From contig JAMOSO010000012.1 of the NCBI GenBank assembly GCA_027063065.1, positions 6,623 to 70,622 on the forward strand: 64,000 nucleotides of DNA, in the 5' to 3' direction. Under the pieces are notes generated by a model that was not told the DNA's origin, did no database searches, and saw only the letters and a program-made list of their open reading frames with translations. Source of the DNA: Planctomycetota bacterium. Lineage in GTDB: Bacteria; Planctomycetota; JAMOSO01. A program made the translations under genes and the position numbers. Positions 38,127 to 47,122 of the stretch are shown piece by piece (the first letter of the stretch is position 1; each line of letters starts with the position of its first letter).

Positions 38127-39230
38127 GTCGTCGCCAAAGCTTTGTTTTTGCCAATTGCGCACAATAGGATTGCTAAAGCTTTGTTTTGCTTCGGTGCGGT
38201 TATTACATTGGGCTAATATTTCTAAATGTGTAGCTTGCCAAATTAATGGGGCAGCAATGTTTAAATTTTCGCCTAAATTTGTACGCCATTTTTTTAATTT
38301 TTTTAATTTTTTGGCTTGGTTATCGTTTAGCATCTTTGCAATTGGCATTTCTGGTGAATAATAAAATGGTTCGCTATCTAGGCCTTTTTGAATTGCCTGT
38401 TTAATACCGTCTATATTTGGGCGTGGCAATTTTAGTTCTCGCGAAGGTAGTTTTTCTGTTTTGGCACAATGTTCAGCGAATTTTAAAATTAAATCATTAT
38501 GAAAAATTCTAAAAGGAGGCACGCCTTTTTCTAAGGCAATTTTATCGCGATATATAAAAATTTCACGATATATAGCCTTAGCTTTTGGTGATAGTCGTTT
38601 AACAAATTTGGCTTTTAAAAAATTTTCTTCTGGTGGTGATGGTTGACGATAGGGTATTGCCTTGGACAGGGCGCTTTCTTCTTGAACCCATTCTAAACGG
38701 TTTAATGTTTTTAACTTTGCAGTTTGTTTAAAATATAACTCATGTAAAAATTTAACATCTGCTTTGGCGTATGTAATTTGTTTAGAGTTCAAAGGACGTT
38801 TTGTCCAGTCGCTACGTTGTAAACTTTTATCTTTTGGTATATCTATATTTAGGGTTTCTTTAATAATGTTGTCTAAACCCAGTTTGGTGTGTCCTAAAAA
38901 AGCAGCCGCAATTGATGTGTCATATAGGTTGCCAAAGGTGCAATTATAATCTCGTTTAAAACTAGTAACATCATAAGAACCACTGTGTAGTAATAATAAG
39001 TGTTTTGGGTTTTGAAAAATCTCGATTAATGGGTCAATATTTTTTAAGGCGATAGGATCGACTAAAAATTGTTTGTTATCATAACCTACCTGAATTAAAC
39101 AAATAAATTCTGGGTAGCGAAAAAAGCCATTTGATTCCATATCAATGGCTATGATTTTTTGTTCGTGTAATTCGTTACATATTCGTTTTAAATCACCTTG
39201 ATTGTCGATGTAGCCATTATAGTAAGTCAT
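38100..39230 (-). CDS. rnd: Ribonuclease D
   Basis: A 376-aa 3'-5' exoribonuclease of the DEDD-y type, acting in tRNA maturation. ExoI is IAIDMESNGFF, ExoII is LLHSGSYDVTSFKRDY and ExoIII is YAKADVKFLHELY. The C-terminal half carries one weak HRDC-like region. The start overlaps the stop of the rmlD-like gene (ATGA). Its 3' end overlaps the HD-GYP-hemerythrin gene tail to tail. Confidence 0.92.
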   Translation of the reverse strand: MTYYNGYIDNQGDLKRICNELHEQKIIAIDMESNGFFRYPEFICLIQVGYDNKQFLVDPIALKNIDPLIEIFQNPKHLLLLHSGSYDVTSFKRDYNCTFGNLYDTSIAAAFLGHTKLGLDNIIKETLNIDIPKDKSLQRSDWTKRPLNSKQITYAKADVKFLHELYFKQTAKLKTLNRLEWVQEESALSKAIPYRQPSPPEENFLKAKFVKRLSPKAKAIYREIFIYRDKIALEKGVPPFRIFHNDLILKFAEHCAKTEKLPSRELKLPRPNIDGIKQAIQKGLDSEPFYYSPEMPIAKMLNDNQAKKLKKLKKWRTNLGENLNIAAPLIWQATHLEILAQCNNRTEAKQSFSNPIVRNWQKQSFGDDLLNFLETL

Positions 39231-40123
39231 TTATTATTAAGTCTTTCGTTTTCTTTATTTATAAAATTTTTAATTATATCAGAAGGGCTGTGAGGTGAGT
39301 AGCCTATGTTAAAAGCTTTTTCACTTTTTAAACTTACGTCTTTTGCGCGCGGGGCAGGCATATTAATATCGTCTTGATTGACAGTAATAATGTTTGGATT
39401 GTTAATTTTTAATTGCATGGCTAATAGATGTCCAAGTTCAAATCTGGATAGGCTTGTTTTGCCTCCTAAGTGAAATATGCTAGAAGGTTGTGTAATGCTT
39501 AACAATAAGCCTTGAGCGGCATCAAATGCGTCAACTGGTGTGCGAACTTCATCCACAAATAGTTTTAAAGGTTGGTAAGTTTTAATGGCATTGGCCATGC
39601 TTCTTAAAAGGCATTTTGTTTGTGGTGGTGCCCAACCAAACATTAATGGCAATCTGCAAATAGTAGCTTGATCATATCTTTGCAAGATTTTTGTTTCGGC
39701 AATTACTTTTTGTTCGCCATATCTGCTTAAAGGGTTATATGGTGATGTTTCGTCGTAAGGGGCGTGTTGACCGTCAAAAATTAAATCACTAGAGCTAAAC
39801 ACAAATGGGATATGCGTATCGCTAGCTAAGCCAGCTAAATCAGCTGCTGCATATATATTTAATTTGTCGGTGTGTGGATTGTTTTGACATTCGTTGGGGT
39901 TTGAATGAGCAGCTAAGTGTATAATTGCATCTGGTTTTGTATTTTTTAAATATGTTTTTATTTGTTTGTAATTACACAAATCTACATTTTGTAAATAAGG
40001 ATATTGATGTTTTTGGGCGCTTTGACAAGCAAGTCCCCAAGCATCCCAATTGTTTTTAGATGCTTTTAAAAGGTTATGGCCTACAAAACCAGTTGCTCCA
40101 GTTATTAATAGTTTTGGTTGCAT
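39227..40123 (-). CDS. RmlD-like NAD-dependent sugar nucleotide reductase/epimerase
   Basis: A 298-aa extended short-chain dehydrogenase. It has TGATGFVGHNLL for NAD(P), the DAIIHLAAHSNPNE segment, and the catalytic YGEQK (YxxxK). It most resembles dTDP-4-dehydrorhamnose reductase (RmlD) but no rml partners are nearby, so the substrate is uncertain. It lies between the cyclase gene and rnd, with a 3-bp gap and a 4-bp overlap. Confidence 0.8.
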   Translation of the reverse strand: MQPKLLITGATGFVGHNLLKASKNNWDAWGLACQSAQKHQYPYLQNVDLCNYKQIKTYLKNTKPDAIIHLAAHSNPNECQNNPHTDKLNIYAAADLAGLASDTHIPFVFSSSDLIFDGQHAPYDETSPYNPLSRYGEQKVIAETKILQRYDQATICRLPLMFGWAPPQTKCLLRSMANAIKTYQPLKLFVDEVRTPVDAFDAAQGLLLSITQPSSIFHLGGKTSLSRFELGHLLAMQLKINNPNIITVNQDDINMPAPRAKDVSLKSEKAFNIGYSPHSPSDIIKNFINKENERLNNK

Positions 40124-40126
40124 ATC

Positions 40127-41485
40127 TTATGCGTGTGAACGCAATCGCTTTACCATAATAGAAGGTAAATTATCATAGGAGCTACGGCGTTCTAAACGTC
40201 TAAAAAACATATATGCTTTTTGTCGGTTGTTTTGTTCCAACAGTTCAAATGCGTTGTCTGTTTCTTTTGAGTTTTTTAGTTTTTCTTCGCGTACTCTAGG
40301 TTCATCTGCGTTAAATACTTCGTATAGTTTTATGGATTTTTTTAATCCACGGATGTTTGATTTACCCAAATATCTAACTAAAAAAGCTTTAGGATTGTTT
40401 AAACGTTGGTAGGTATATTCTGTGATTATAATTTTAGCACTTAGTTCTTTGGTAATACCCTCGCAGCGTGAGGCTAAATTAACAGTTGAGCCAAAAGCCC
40501 CCGATCCCATACGGTGATTTGTACCTGCAATGCCTATGGCTACTTGTCCAGTATTGATGCCTATGCCAATTGAGATGGGCTCATATCCAGCACGTTTGCG
40601 TCCAGTATTATATATAACAATGCGATCTTGCAATGAGATAGCAGAATGTAGGGCGTTGTTGGCAGCCATTTTATTATCGTATTTATATAATGCCATGATA
40701 CCATCGCCAATATATTGATATACAAAGCCACCAAAACCGCGAATGTCAGGTTCCATAACTCTAAAGTATGAATTTAAAAATTTAAAACATTCAGTGGATG
40801 ATATGCTTTCTGAAAATGTGGTAAATTTACGAATATCACAAAATAGTACGGAATATGGTTCTTCACGACTATGTACAGAGTCAATGTCAAAATTTCTTTG
40901 TCCAACGGCTTGTTCAAAAGGGCTTGGTACAAATTTTCTAAATAGTTCAATTTGTTCAAGGAGCTTATTATTTTGATCAATTACTTTTAATGATGCTAAC
41001 TTGGCTTGTTGTTTGGCTTTTTTTCTTTCGGCTGTTTCTCGTTCAAGAGCCATTTTTAATTCGGTTAACTCTCTTTGATTATCTTTGGCAATATTACGAA
41101 TATCAGATACATCATAGCTTATTTTATTTGATGTACTTGGCGATATTTGTAAAAATAACCCTTGTACTTGTGTGCCATCACTTAAAGGTGTTATATGCAT
41201 TGCAAATTCAAAATCGCGTCCATCACTTTTTATTAAATTAACACGTTTTTTACTTTGATTTTCACCGTTTTCTAAACATTCTTTAAATAGGGTTATATAT
41301 GGGTCAGCTAAGCGAAAGTCTCTTAAATAATGACGGGTTTCATAAGAATCAATATCGAGCGTCTGGTGATATTTTGGATTAGAATATGTAATTTCTAGTT
41401 GATTATTTAAAATAATAATTAAATCACTACTATTTTTAAATAACTCAATATGCCCTAATGTGGTTTCTAATGAAGTTTGTAGCAT
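40127..41485 (-). CDS. PAS - class III adenylate/guanylate cyclase
   Basis: A 452-aa soluble cyclase. A PAS domain spans residues about 10-120, then a coiled coil (about 130-180, rich in KMALERETAERKKAKQQ). The catalytic domain starts SVLFCDIRKFTTFSE, with metal Asp residues there and in YIGDGIMALY. GSTVNLASRCEG supplies the transition-state Asn and Arg. A short helical tail follows. It should make cAMP or cGMP; which one cannot be told from sequence alone. Confidence 0.92.
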   Translation of the reverse strand: MLQTSLETTLGHIELFKNSSDLIIILNNQLEITYSNPKYHQTLDIDSYETRHYLRDFRLADPYITLFKECLENGENQSKKRVNLIKSDGRDFEFAMHITPLSDGTQVQGLFLQISPSTSNKISYDVSDIRNIAKDNQRELTELKMALERETAERKKAKQQAKLASLKVIDQNNKLLEQIELFRKFVPSPFEQAVGQRNFDIDSVHSREEPYSVLFCDIRKFTTFSESISSTECFKFLNSYFRVMEPDIRGFGGFVYQYIGDGIMALYKYDNKMAANNALHSAISLQDRIVIYNTGRKRAGYEPISIGIGINTGQVAIGIAGTNHRMGSGAFGSTVNLASRCEGITKELSAKIIITEYTYQRLNNPKAFLVRYLGKSNIRGLKKSIKLYEVFNADEPRVREEKLKNSKETDNAFELLEQNNRQKAYMFFRRLERRSSYDNLPSIMVKRLRSHA

Positions 41486-41584
41486 AAAATGGTATAATCC
41501 TTTGTAAGATATAACTCTTCTACCTAAGAAAGTAGTATATGAACATTATGGTTAAATTCAAGATGATATTCGTGGAGATAGTGG

Positions 41585-43027
41585 GTGTTTAGTATATTAG
41601 ATTGGTGTGTTTTAGTGGTCTATTTAGTGCTGTCTTCTGGTTTAGGTTTGGCTTTAGCTGGTAAAAGTAAAAATGCAGGGGAGTTTTTATTTGGTGGTCG
41701 TAGTATGCCTTGGTTTGCGGTGGGGGTGTCATTGATTGCTACATCGGTTAGTGTAAATACTTTTTTAGGTAATCCATCAGAAGCGTATCAGCATAATATG
41801 ACTATGTTGATGTATAGTCTTGGGGGATTATTGGCCATACCCGTAATATGGTTTATCTTTATACCACGATTTGCCCAAGCTAATGTTTCTTCTGCGTATC
41901 AACTTTTAGAATTGCGTTTTAATCGTTCTGTACGTTTGGTTGCGGCTGGTTTTTATACGGGGCATTTAGTGTTGCGCACAGGCGTTACTATATTTGGACC
42001 CTCTTTAATCTTATCTGAAATATCAGGATTATCGCCTAGTTTATCAATTATTATTACTGGCGTTATTGCAGTAGCTTATACTTGTGTTGGCGGTATTCGT
42101 GCTGTTATTTGGACAGATGTGATTCAGTTTATAGTATTGTTTGGTGGCGGTGTATTTGTGTTGGTTTATATAGGTATGCAATTTAACTCTTTTTCAGATG
42201 CGTGGAATATTGCTTCGCAAGCGGGGCATACACAAATAATAGATTTGGATATGGATTTGGCAAATGCTAGGACGTTATTTTCGGCAAGTTTAATTTATGT
42301 TGTTTTTGAAATTGCCATACGCGGTTGTGATCAACAGTTTGTTCAACGCTATATATCGGTTGGTTCGGCACGGCATGCTAATTATTCTTCATTGCTTTCG
42401 GTGGTAATAGGTTTTTTTGTAGCCTTTTTATTTTATACAGTCGGTATATTTTTATGGAGTTATTATCACGCTGTAGCGCCGTTGCCCGAGTCGATTAGGG
42501 TGGATAAGATTTTTCCTTATTTTATTACTCACGCATTGCCAGTAGGTTCGGCAGGTTTATTGGTAGCTGCTATTTTTGCCGCGGCGATGAGTTCGTTAGA
42601 TTCTGCAATTTCAGCATTGGCTAATACTACAGTAATGGATTTTTACAATAAGGACGATTCTACTTCGGTTAAGTTGGTACAAATTTGGACTGTGATTTGG
42701 GGGTGTGTCGGTATCGCAGCAGCTTTTATTTGCTTAAATGATAGTAGTAATTTATTGCAGATGGCTTATAAATATTTATCTTTATTTACGGGGCCACTAT
42801 TGGGCTTTTTTTTAGCGGCTTTCTTTTTTAGTAATATTAAGCCTTATGCTTTGATTATAGGGGCGTTATCTGGAATGCTATTTTTAGGTGTCTATCCTTA
42901 TTTAGTTGCGTATTATGGGTTTGTTAAACTTGCTTGGGTATGGAATCCAATCATAGCTTTGTGCGCAATGTTTAGTATGATATTGATTATTCATATCTTT
43001 GGTAATTTCATATTTAAATGTAAATAA
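41585..43027 (+). CDS. Sodium:solute symporter (SSS family)
   Basis: A 480-aa transporter with about thirteen membrane segments. SSS landmarks include FLFGGRSMPWFAVGVSLIATSVS near residue 45, YTCVGGIRAVIWTDVIQF and AAIFAAAMSSLDSAISALA, whose Ser-Leu-Asp-Ser belongs to the Na2 site. The substrate is probably a sugar or organic acid. The GTG start at 41585 is supported by GGAG 7 nt upstream. trxB follows 17 bp downstream. Confidence 0.9.
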   Translation: MFSILDWCVLVVYLVLSSGLGLALAGKSKNAGEFLFGGRSMPWFAVGVSLIATSVSVNTFLGNPSEAYQHNMTMLMYSLGGLLAIPVIWFIFIPRFAQANVSSAYQLLELRFNRSVRLVAAGFYTGHLVLRTGVTIFGPSLILSEISGLSPSLSIIITGVIAVAYTCVGGIRAVIWTDVIQFIVLFGGGVFVLVYIGMQFNSFSDAWNIASQAGHTQIIDLDMDLANARTLFSASLIYVVFEIAIRGCDQQFVQRYISVGSARHANYSSLLSVVIGFFVAFLFYTVGIFLWSYYHAVAPLPESIRVDKIFPYFITHALPVGSAGLLVAAIFAAAMSSLDSAISALANTTVMDFYNKDDSTSVKLVQIWTVIWGCVGIAAAFICLNDSSNLLQMAYKYLSLFTGPLLGFFLAAFFFSNIKPYALIIGALSGMLFLGVYPYLVAYYGFVKLAWVWNPIIALCAMFSMILIIHIFGNFIFKCK

Positions 43028-43056
43028 TATAAATTAAATTTTTAATGGAGAAAAAA

Positions 43057-43980
43057 ATGAGTGATGTAATTATTATTGGCTCTGGCCCAGCAGGTTGTAC
43101 TGCGGCCATTTATGTGGCACGTGCTGGATATACCCCAGTTGTATTACATGGCAATCAAGCAGGTGGCCAGTTAATGACAACCACTGATGTTGAAAATTTT
43201 CCTGGTTTTCCAAATGGTATTATGGGGCCTCAGCTTTGTATGGATATGATTAAGCAGGCAGAAAAATTTGGAACAGAATTTAAAACAGAGTTAGTCAATA
43301 AAGTTGAGTATGGTAAAGAGGGCTCAAAGCATAAGGTTATTACTGATTCTGCAACTTACGAGGCTCATGCAGTTGTCATTGCCACCGGTTCGAGTGCTAA
43401 ACTTTTAAGCCAGACAAAAGGCCATGATGATTATTGGGGCAAGGGGGTAAGTGCTTGTGCTACTTGTGATGGTTTTTTCTTTAGAGGTAAAGATGTTGCT
43501 GTAGTTGGCGGAGGGGATACTGCCATGGAAGAGGCTACTTATTTAGCTAAAATTTGCAATAAAGTGTATTTAATTCACCGTCGCAATGAGTTTCGTGCTT
43601 CTCAAGTAATGATAGATCGCTGTAAAGAAGTAGAGAATATTGAGATGATTACTCCAGTAGTTATTGATGAAATTACAGGGGATGATACTAAAGTTACAGG
43701 ACTTAATATTAAAAATATGCAAGATGAATCAATTAGTAGTATATCTGTAGATGGGTTGTTTTATGCGATAGGTCATAATCCAAATACTTTAGCTTTTGGT
43801 GAAGAGTTAGCCAAAGACGAAGAGGGCTATGTTATTAATGATTATCGCACACAGACTAATATAGCAGGTGTCTTTTGTGCAGGAGATGTTGGCGATAAAC
43901 TATATCGTCAAGGTATTGCTGCGGCTGGTTCTGGTTGTAAGGCAGGCATAGAAGCTATTCGTTATATAGAAAATTTATAA
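43057..43980 (+). CDS. trxB: Thioredoxin reductase
   Basis: A 307-aa FAD/NADPH enzyme reducing thioredoxin. Seen: VIIIGSGPAGCTAAIYVARAG for FAD, redox-active CATCD, VVGGGDTAMEEATYLAK for NADPH, and GVFCAGDVGD near the end. ATG 43057 is chosen because GGAG lies 6 nt before it; ATG 43045, four codons upstream, has no ribosome site. Confidence 0.96.
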   Translation: MSDVIIIGSGPAGCTAAIYVARAGYTPVVLHGNQAGGQLMTTTDVENFPGFPNGIMGPQLCMDMIKQAEKFGTEFKTELVNKVEYGKEGSKHKVITDSATYEAHAVVIATGSSAKLLSQTKGHDDYWGKGVSACATCDGFFFRGKDVAVVGGGDTAMEEATYLAKICNKVYLIHRRNEFRASQVMIDRCKEVENIEMITPVVIDEITGDDTKVTGLNIKNMQDESISSISVDGLFYAIGHNPNTLAFGEELAKDEEGYVINDYRTQTNIAGVFCAGDVGDKLYRQGIAAAGSGCKAGIEAIRYIENL

Positions 43981-43985
43981 TATAA

Positions 43986-44016
43986 TTAAGGTGTAGCATT
44001 TTATGTTACACCTTAA
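43986..44016. terminator. Bidirectional terminator between trxB and the PTPS gene
   Basis: TTAAGGTGTA (43986-43995) and TACACCTTAA (44007-44016) are exact complements around an 11-nt loop. T-rich sequence follows on the plus side. It sits between convergent stops. Confidence 0.75.
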
Positions 44017-44023
44017 ATTTTAT

Positions 44024-45118
44024 TTATGATGGTAAAGCGGGACCAAGGTTTCCCCATGACAATGATGCACCATTGCCAGGTGTATTAAATAAATCAATTC
44101 GGTCAAGTTGAGGTAAATCGGATAATAGTTGTTTTTTAATCCATTTTAAGGTGGATTCTAGCGAGCCATTACTGTTGCTTGTTAATGTGTCTAAGCGATG
44201 ATGGTCTAATAGTATGTAGCTGGGCTTAAAGATACTTTTTACATCACCGTAATCAACTGTCCACCCCATTATTTTATCGAGTGGAGCAGATAAATGTAAT
44301 CGGCATATATAGCTGTGGCCATGCATATTACGGGCTTTGTGATTTTTTGGAGCATCAGATAGTATTAATGCACTTTCAAAGCGTTGTTCTTTCCATATCC
44401 TATAATTAGTGCCATCAAAATGGCAACCTGCAGTAGCGGTTTCGTAAACAGTTATCCAGCTTAATGGAAGGGTATTTTTTAATTTATGCCAAATCCAAGC
44501 GGATAGCATTTCGCTAGTAGGATTTTCTAAGCCTTTTATATCATTAAGACATTTATAATTTAATTGATTAAATATATCCTGCCAAGCCCGATCTATAACC
44601 GCATAATTTATGCCCATATTTTGGTTGTCAGCTAATGTTTGATTGCAATGAATAACAACTTCAAAGCCGTGTCCGTGCATTCGTCCGCATTGGTGTCCTT
44701 TTTCCACATTTGGAAGATAGTGAGCGGATTCAAATCGGTATTTACGCCATATATGCAATTTGTTTTCAATGTCTAGGTCAACACCATTATCATCGGTGCT
44801 TTGTACACCAACTTGGGTTATATTTGGTATTTGTAATTGGTTGCGAATAAACCGGACGATATTTTCATCAGTTGGTATATCAATTATCTTGTTAAGATGG
44901 TTGTAATTAAGGGGGCTGATTGCACGGTTGATTTCTGTGGTTAACATATCAGATTCACCACCTTTAAAAGATTTCCAAGCTTGAGGAAGATTGGCAAATA
45001 CTCTTGCAGAAAATGTATGGCCATGTAGCGCATTGGCAGGGTCAGATTCTTTAAATATGGGTATTTGTAGCGCGCTATGAAATTTAGCAGTAGAAATATA
45101 TATTAATTGAGAGTTCAT
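44024..45118 (-). CDS. Triple PTPS/QueD-type protein (three fused T-fold domains)
   Basis: A 364-aa protein of three 6-pyruvoyl-tetrahydropterin/6-carboxytetrahydropterin synthase repeats (about 1-118, 122-238, 240-364). Each has the HGH zinc motif (32-34, 148-150, 266-268). Repeat 2 alone has the complete zinc triad with Cys144 in GHQCGRMHGH and Glu226 in VYETATAG, but its Asp-His pair is NYK (187-189). Repeat 3 lacks His, Cys and Glu yet keeps LDHHRLD (305-307). Repeat 1 lacks Cys. QueD makes 6-carboxytetrahydropterin for queuosine, which fits queF in this window. GGTGATAT precedes the ATG, which is 6 bp past the HD-GYP stop. Confidence 0.85.
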   Translation of the reverse strand: MNSQLIYISTAKFHSALQIPIFKESDPANALHGHTFSARVFANLPQAWKSFKGGESDMLTTEINRAISPLNYNHLNKIIDIPTDENIVRFIRNQLQIPNITQVGVQSTDDNGVDLDIENKLHIWRKYRFESAHYLPNVEKGHQCGRMHGHGFEVVIHCNQTLADNQNMGINYAVIDRAWQDIFNQLNYKCLNDIKGLENPTSEMLSAWIWHKLKNTLPLSWITVYETATAGCHFDGTNYRIWKEQRFESALILSDAPKNHKARNMHGHSYICRLHLSAPLDKIMGWTVDYGDVKSIFKPSYILLDHHRLDTLTSNSNGSLESTLKWIKKQLLSDLPQLDRIDLFNTPGNGASLSWGNLGPALPS

Positions 45119-45124
45119 TTTATA

Positions 45125-46672
45125 TCACCATTGATAATCTTTGATTTGTTCAGGGCTAAGCTCTTCTTGGCAATATTGTTTCATAACGCCTTCATTGATG
45201 AAACATTCAAATATATTGCCATCGATATGGTTGTCTTTAATCATAAGGCCCATAATTTTTAATGCCTGATTTAATGACATAGGTTGTTTATAAGGTCTGT
45301 CTTTAGCTGTTAATGCTTCAAAAATATCTGCTACCGCCATAATTCTTGCGGCTAAAGATAGGTCTTTTTTAGATTTGCCTTTGGGATATCCGCTACCGTC
45401 AAGTTTTTCATGGTGTGAGCCTGCTATTTCTGGTACGTGACATAAATCTTTTGGAAACGGCAATTCTTCAAGCATTTCTATCGAATGCACCACATGATCT
45501 TGAATAATTTGTCGCTCTTGATTATTGAGTGTTCCTTTGGCAATTTTTAAATTTTCACATTCCCATTGAGCTAGCAGTGGTTGTGTTTTATTGTTGATTG
45601 TGCATGGTATCTTTGCAATTTGATCTATTTTGGCTTGATCTTCTTTGCTCATAAATTCACTGCCAGTATTGGCATTCATAACAAAGTTTTGATTTTCTTC
45701 AATATCACTAACGTCAACTATAATATTTTTGCCCAGGGCTTTTTTTAATGCTGCTATTTCACGATCTCTTTTTAAAATTTCAAATCGTAAATTAATAGTT
45801 TCGGCACCATCTAAGATTGTTTCGAGTTTAGTTGCCTTACATAGTATATGATCTGGTGTGATAATTTTACCAATGTCATGTAGTTGCCCAGCAATGCGTA
45901 TTTCTTCTAGTTGTTGTTGGTTAAACTTATAGGTTTTAAAAGGACCTGTTTTGATGTTGGATATTTTTTTGGCTATCATACAAGCTATTTTTGTTACTCG
46001 CCTGACATGACCTGTTTGAAATGCACTTTTAACATCGATAGCATTTGATATTGACGAAATAAATGAATACAAAAAGTTTTTTAAATCGGCAACTAACTGG
46101 GTATTGTTAATGGCGACGGCAGCTTGTGATGCCATTGCTTCAATTAATTTTTTATCTTCCTTATTAAAGGCAATAACTTTATTGTTGTCGTCTAATGCAT
46201 TTAATAATTGTAAAACCCCAATAACATTATCTAAATGGTCTTTGAGCGGAACAACAATCATTGATTGTGATTTATATCCTGTCCGCGAGTCAAATTCTTT
46301 TGTGCCGGTAAAGTCAAAACGATTACATTTGTATACGTCGGCTACGTCAATAACCTCTCCTATAGTCGCTGCAGCAGTGCTTACGCTAGCTAAATTAGGA
46401 TATTTGCCTATTTTCATAGGTAGGGGTGGCCATGTTATTTGGCTATGTGAAGCACCCATCCAAATTTTAAGTGTGGTATTGGCAACTATTTTAAAATGTA
46501 AATACTCATTTTTATTGTCTAGTATGTATAAGGTAGCTCCATCGGCGTGGGTTAATTCTTGGGCGCCGTTGACAATCAGTTCTAATAGTTTATTTAAATC
46601 TTTTTCGCTAGATAAAGCCGTATTGATTACTTGTAGACGGTTAAAGCGTATATCTTGATTTACTGGGCTCAT
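45125..46672 (-). CDS. GAF - HD-GYP phosphodiesterase with large insert
   Basis: A 515-aa predicted c-di-GMP phosphodiesterase. GAF spans residues about 15-195 (DGATLYILDNKNEYL, GYKSQSMIVVPL). HD-GYP begins with the conserved TGHVRRV, H265-D266 in HDIGKI and, unusually late, H420-H421 in HHEKLDGSGYPKG. Between them lie roughly 100 extra residues compared with the paralogue at 36.5 kb, including IEENQNFVMNANTGSEF. The core ends in RPYKQPMSLNQALKIM. It lies downstream of secG and just before the PTPS gene. Confidence 0.9.
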   Translation of the reverse strand: MSPVNQDIRFNRLQVINTALSSEKDLNKLLELIVNGAQELTHADGATLYILDNKNEYLHFKIVANTTLKIWMGASHSQITWPPLPMKIGKYPNLASVSTAAATIGEVIDVADVYKCNRFDFTGTKEFDSRTGYKSQSMIVVPLKDHLDNVIGVLQLLNALDDNNKVIAFNKEDKKLIEAMASQAAVAINNTQLVADLKNFLYSFISSISNAIDVKSAFQTGHVRRVTKIACMIAKKISNIKTGPFKTYKFNQQQLEEIRIAGQLHDIGKIITPDHILCKATKLETILDGAETINLRFEILKRDREIAALKKALGKNIIVDVSDIEENQNFVMNANTGSEFMSKEDQAKIDQIAKIPCTINNKTQPLLAQWECENLKIAKGTLNNQERQIIQDHVVHSIEMLEELPFPKDLCHVPEIAGSHHEKLDGSGYPKGKSKKDLSLAARIMAVADIFEALTAKDRPYKQPMSLNQALKIMGLMIKDNHIDGNIFECFINEGVMKQYCQEELSPEQIKDYQW

Positions 46673-46696
46673 TTACTTTCCTTGTTACACAGTGTT

Positions 46697-46721
46697 AAAG
46701 GCGGGTTAAATACCCGCCTTT
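46697..46721 (-). terminator. Hairpin terminator after secG
   Basis: AAAGGCGGGT (46697-46706) pairs perfectly with ACCCGCCTTT (46712-46721), loop TAAAT. It is GC-rich against an AT-rich background and lies between the secG stop and the next gene on the minus strand. The stem ends in a short U run but no longer tract follows. Confidence 0.65.
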
Positions 46722-46724
46722 ATA

Positions 46725-47114
46725 TTATTTCTGTAAACCAGGCTCAGTTGCAAGTTTTTGTTTGTTGCCAGATGTTGTTTCTGGAGTTTTAACATTTGTC
46801 GCTGGCTTAGCTGTTTTTGTTGCTATTTTTTTAGATGTTGCTTTTGGCATTGTGGATGATACGGGAACATCGTCCATTAAGCTTTTGTCCGAACTGCCCA
46901 TTTTACCTAAAACAACAATTAAAACTAGCATTACTACAGCTAGTATAGCGGTAAATCTAGCTAATACATTAATAGTTTTTGTGCCAAAAATGGCCTCGCC
47001 TTGACCGCCGCCAAGCATACCTGCTACACCGTCGCCCTCGCTGCGTTGCATAAGCACAACGAGAATCATAATGATACAGCATAAAACATAAAAAATTTGT
47101 AGTGCAAGTAGCAT
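46725..47114 (-). CDS. secG: Preprotein translocase subunit SecG
   Basis: A 129-aa inner-membrane protein assisting SecYE. Two membrane helices (MLLALQIFYVLCCIIMILVV and about 50-70) flank the cytoplasmic loop LMQRSEGDGVAGMLGGGQGEAIFG, the SecG signature. A Lys/Thr/Pro-rich cytosolic tail of about 55 residues is longer than in E. coli. It follows tpiA by 8 bp, the tpiA-secG order known from many bacteria. Confidence 0.95.
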   Translation of the reverse strand: MLLALQIFYVLCCIIMILVVLMQRSEGDGVAGMLGGGQGEAIFGTKTINVLARFTAILAVVMLVLIVVLGKMGSSDKSLMDDVPVSSTMPKATSKKIATKTAKPATNVKTPETTSGNKQKLATEPGLQK

Positions 47115-47122
47115 ATTATTTT

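Noticed and set aside
44024-45118. Assembly artefact or duplicated-domain error in the PTPS gene
   Set aside because: The three repeats differ strongly in sequence and in retained residues, so they are old duplications rather than an assembly repeat.
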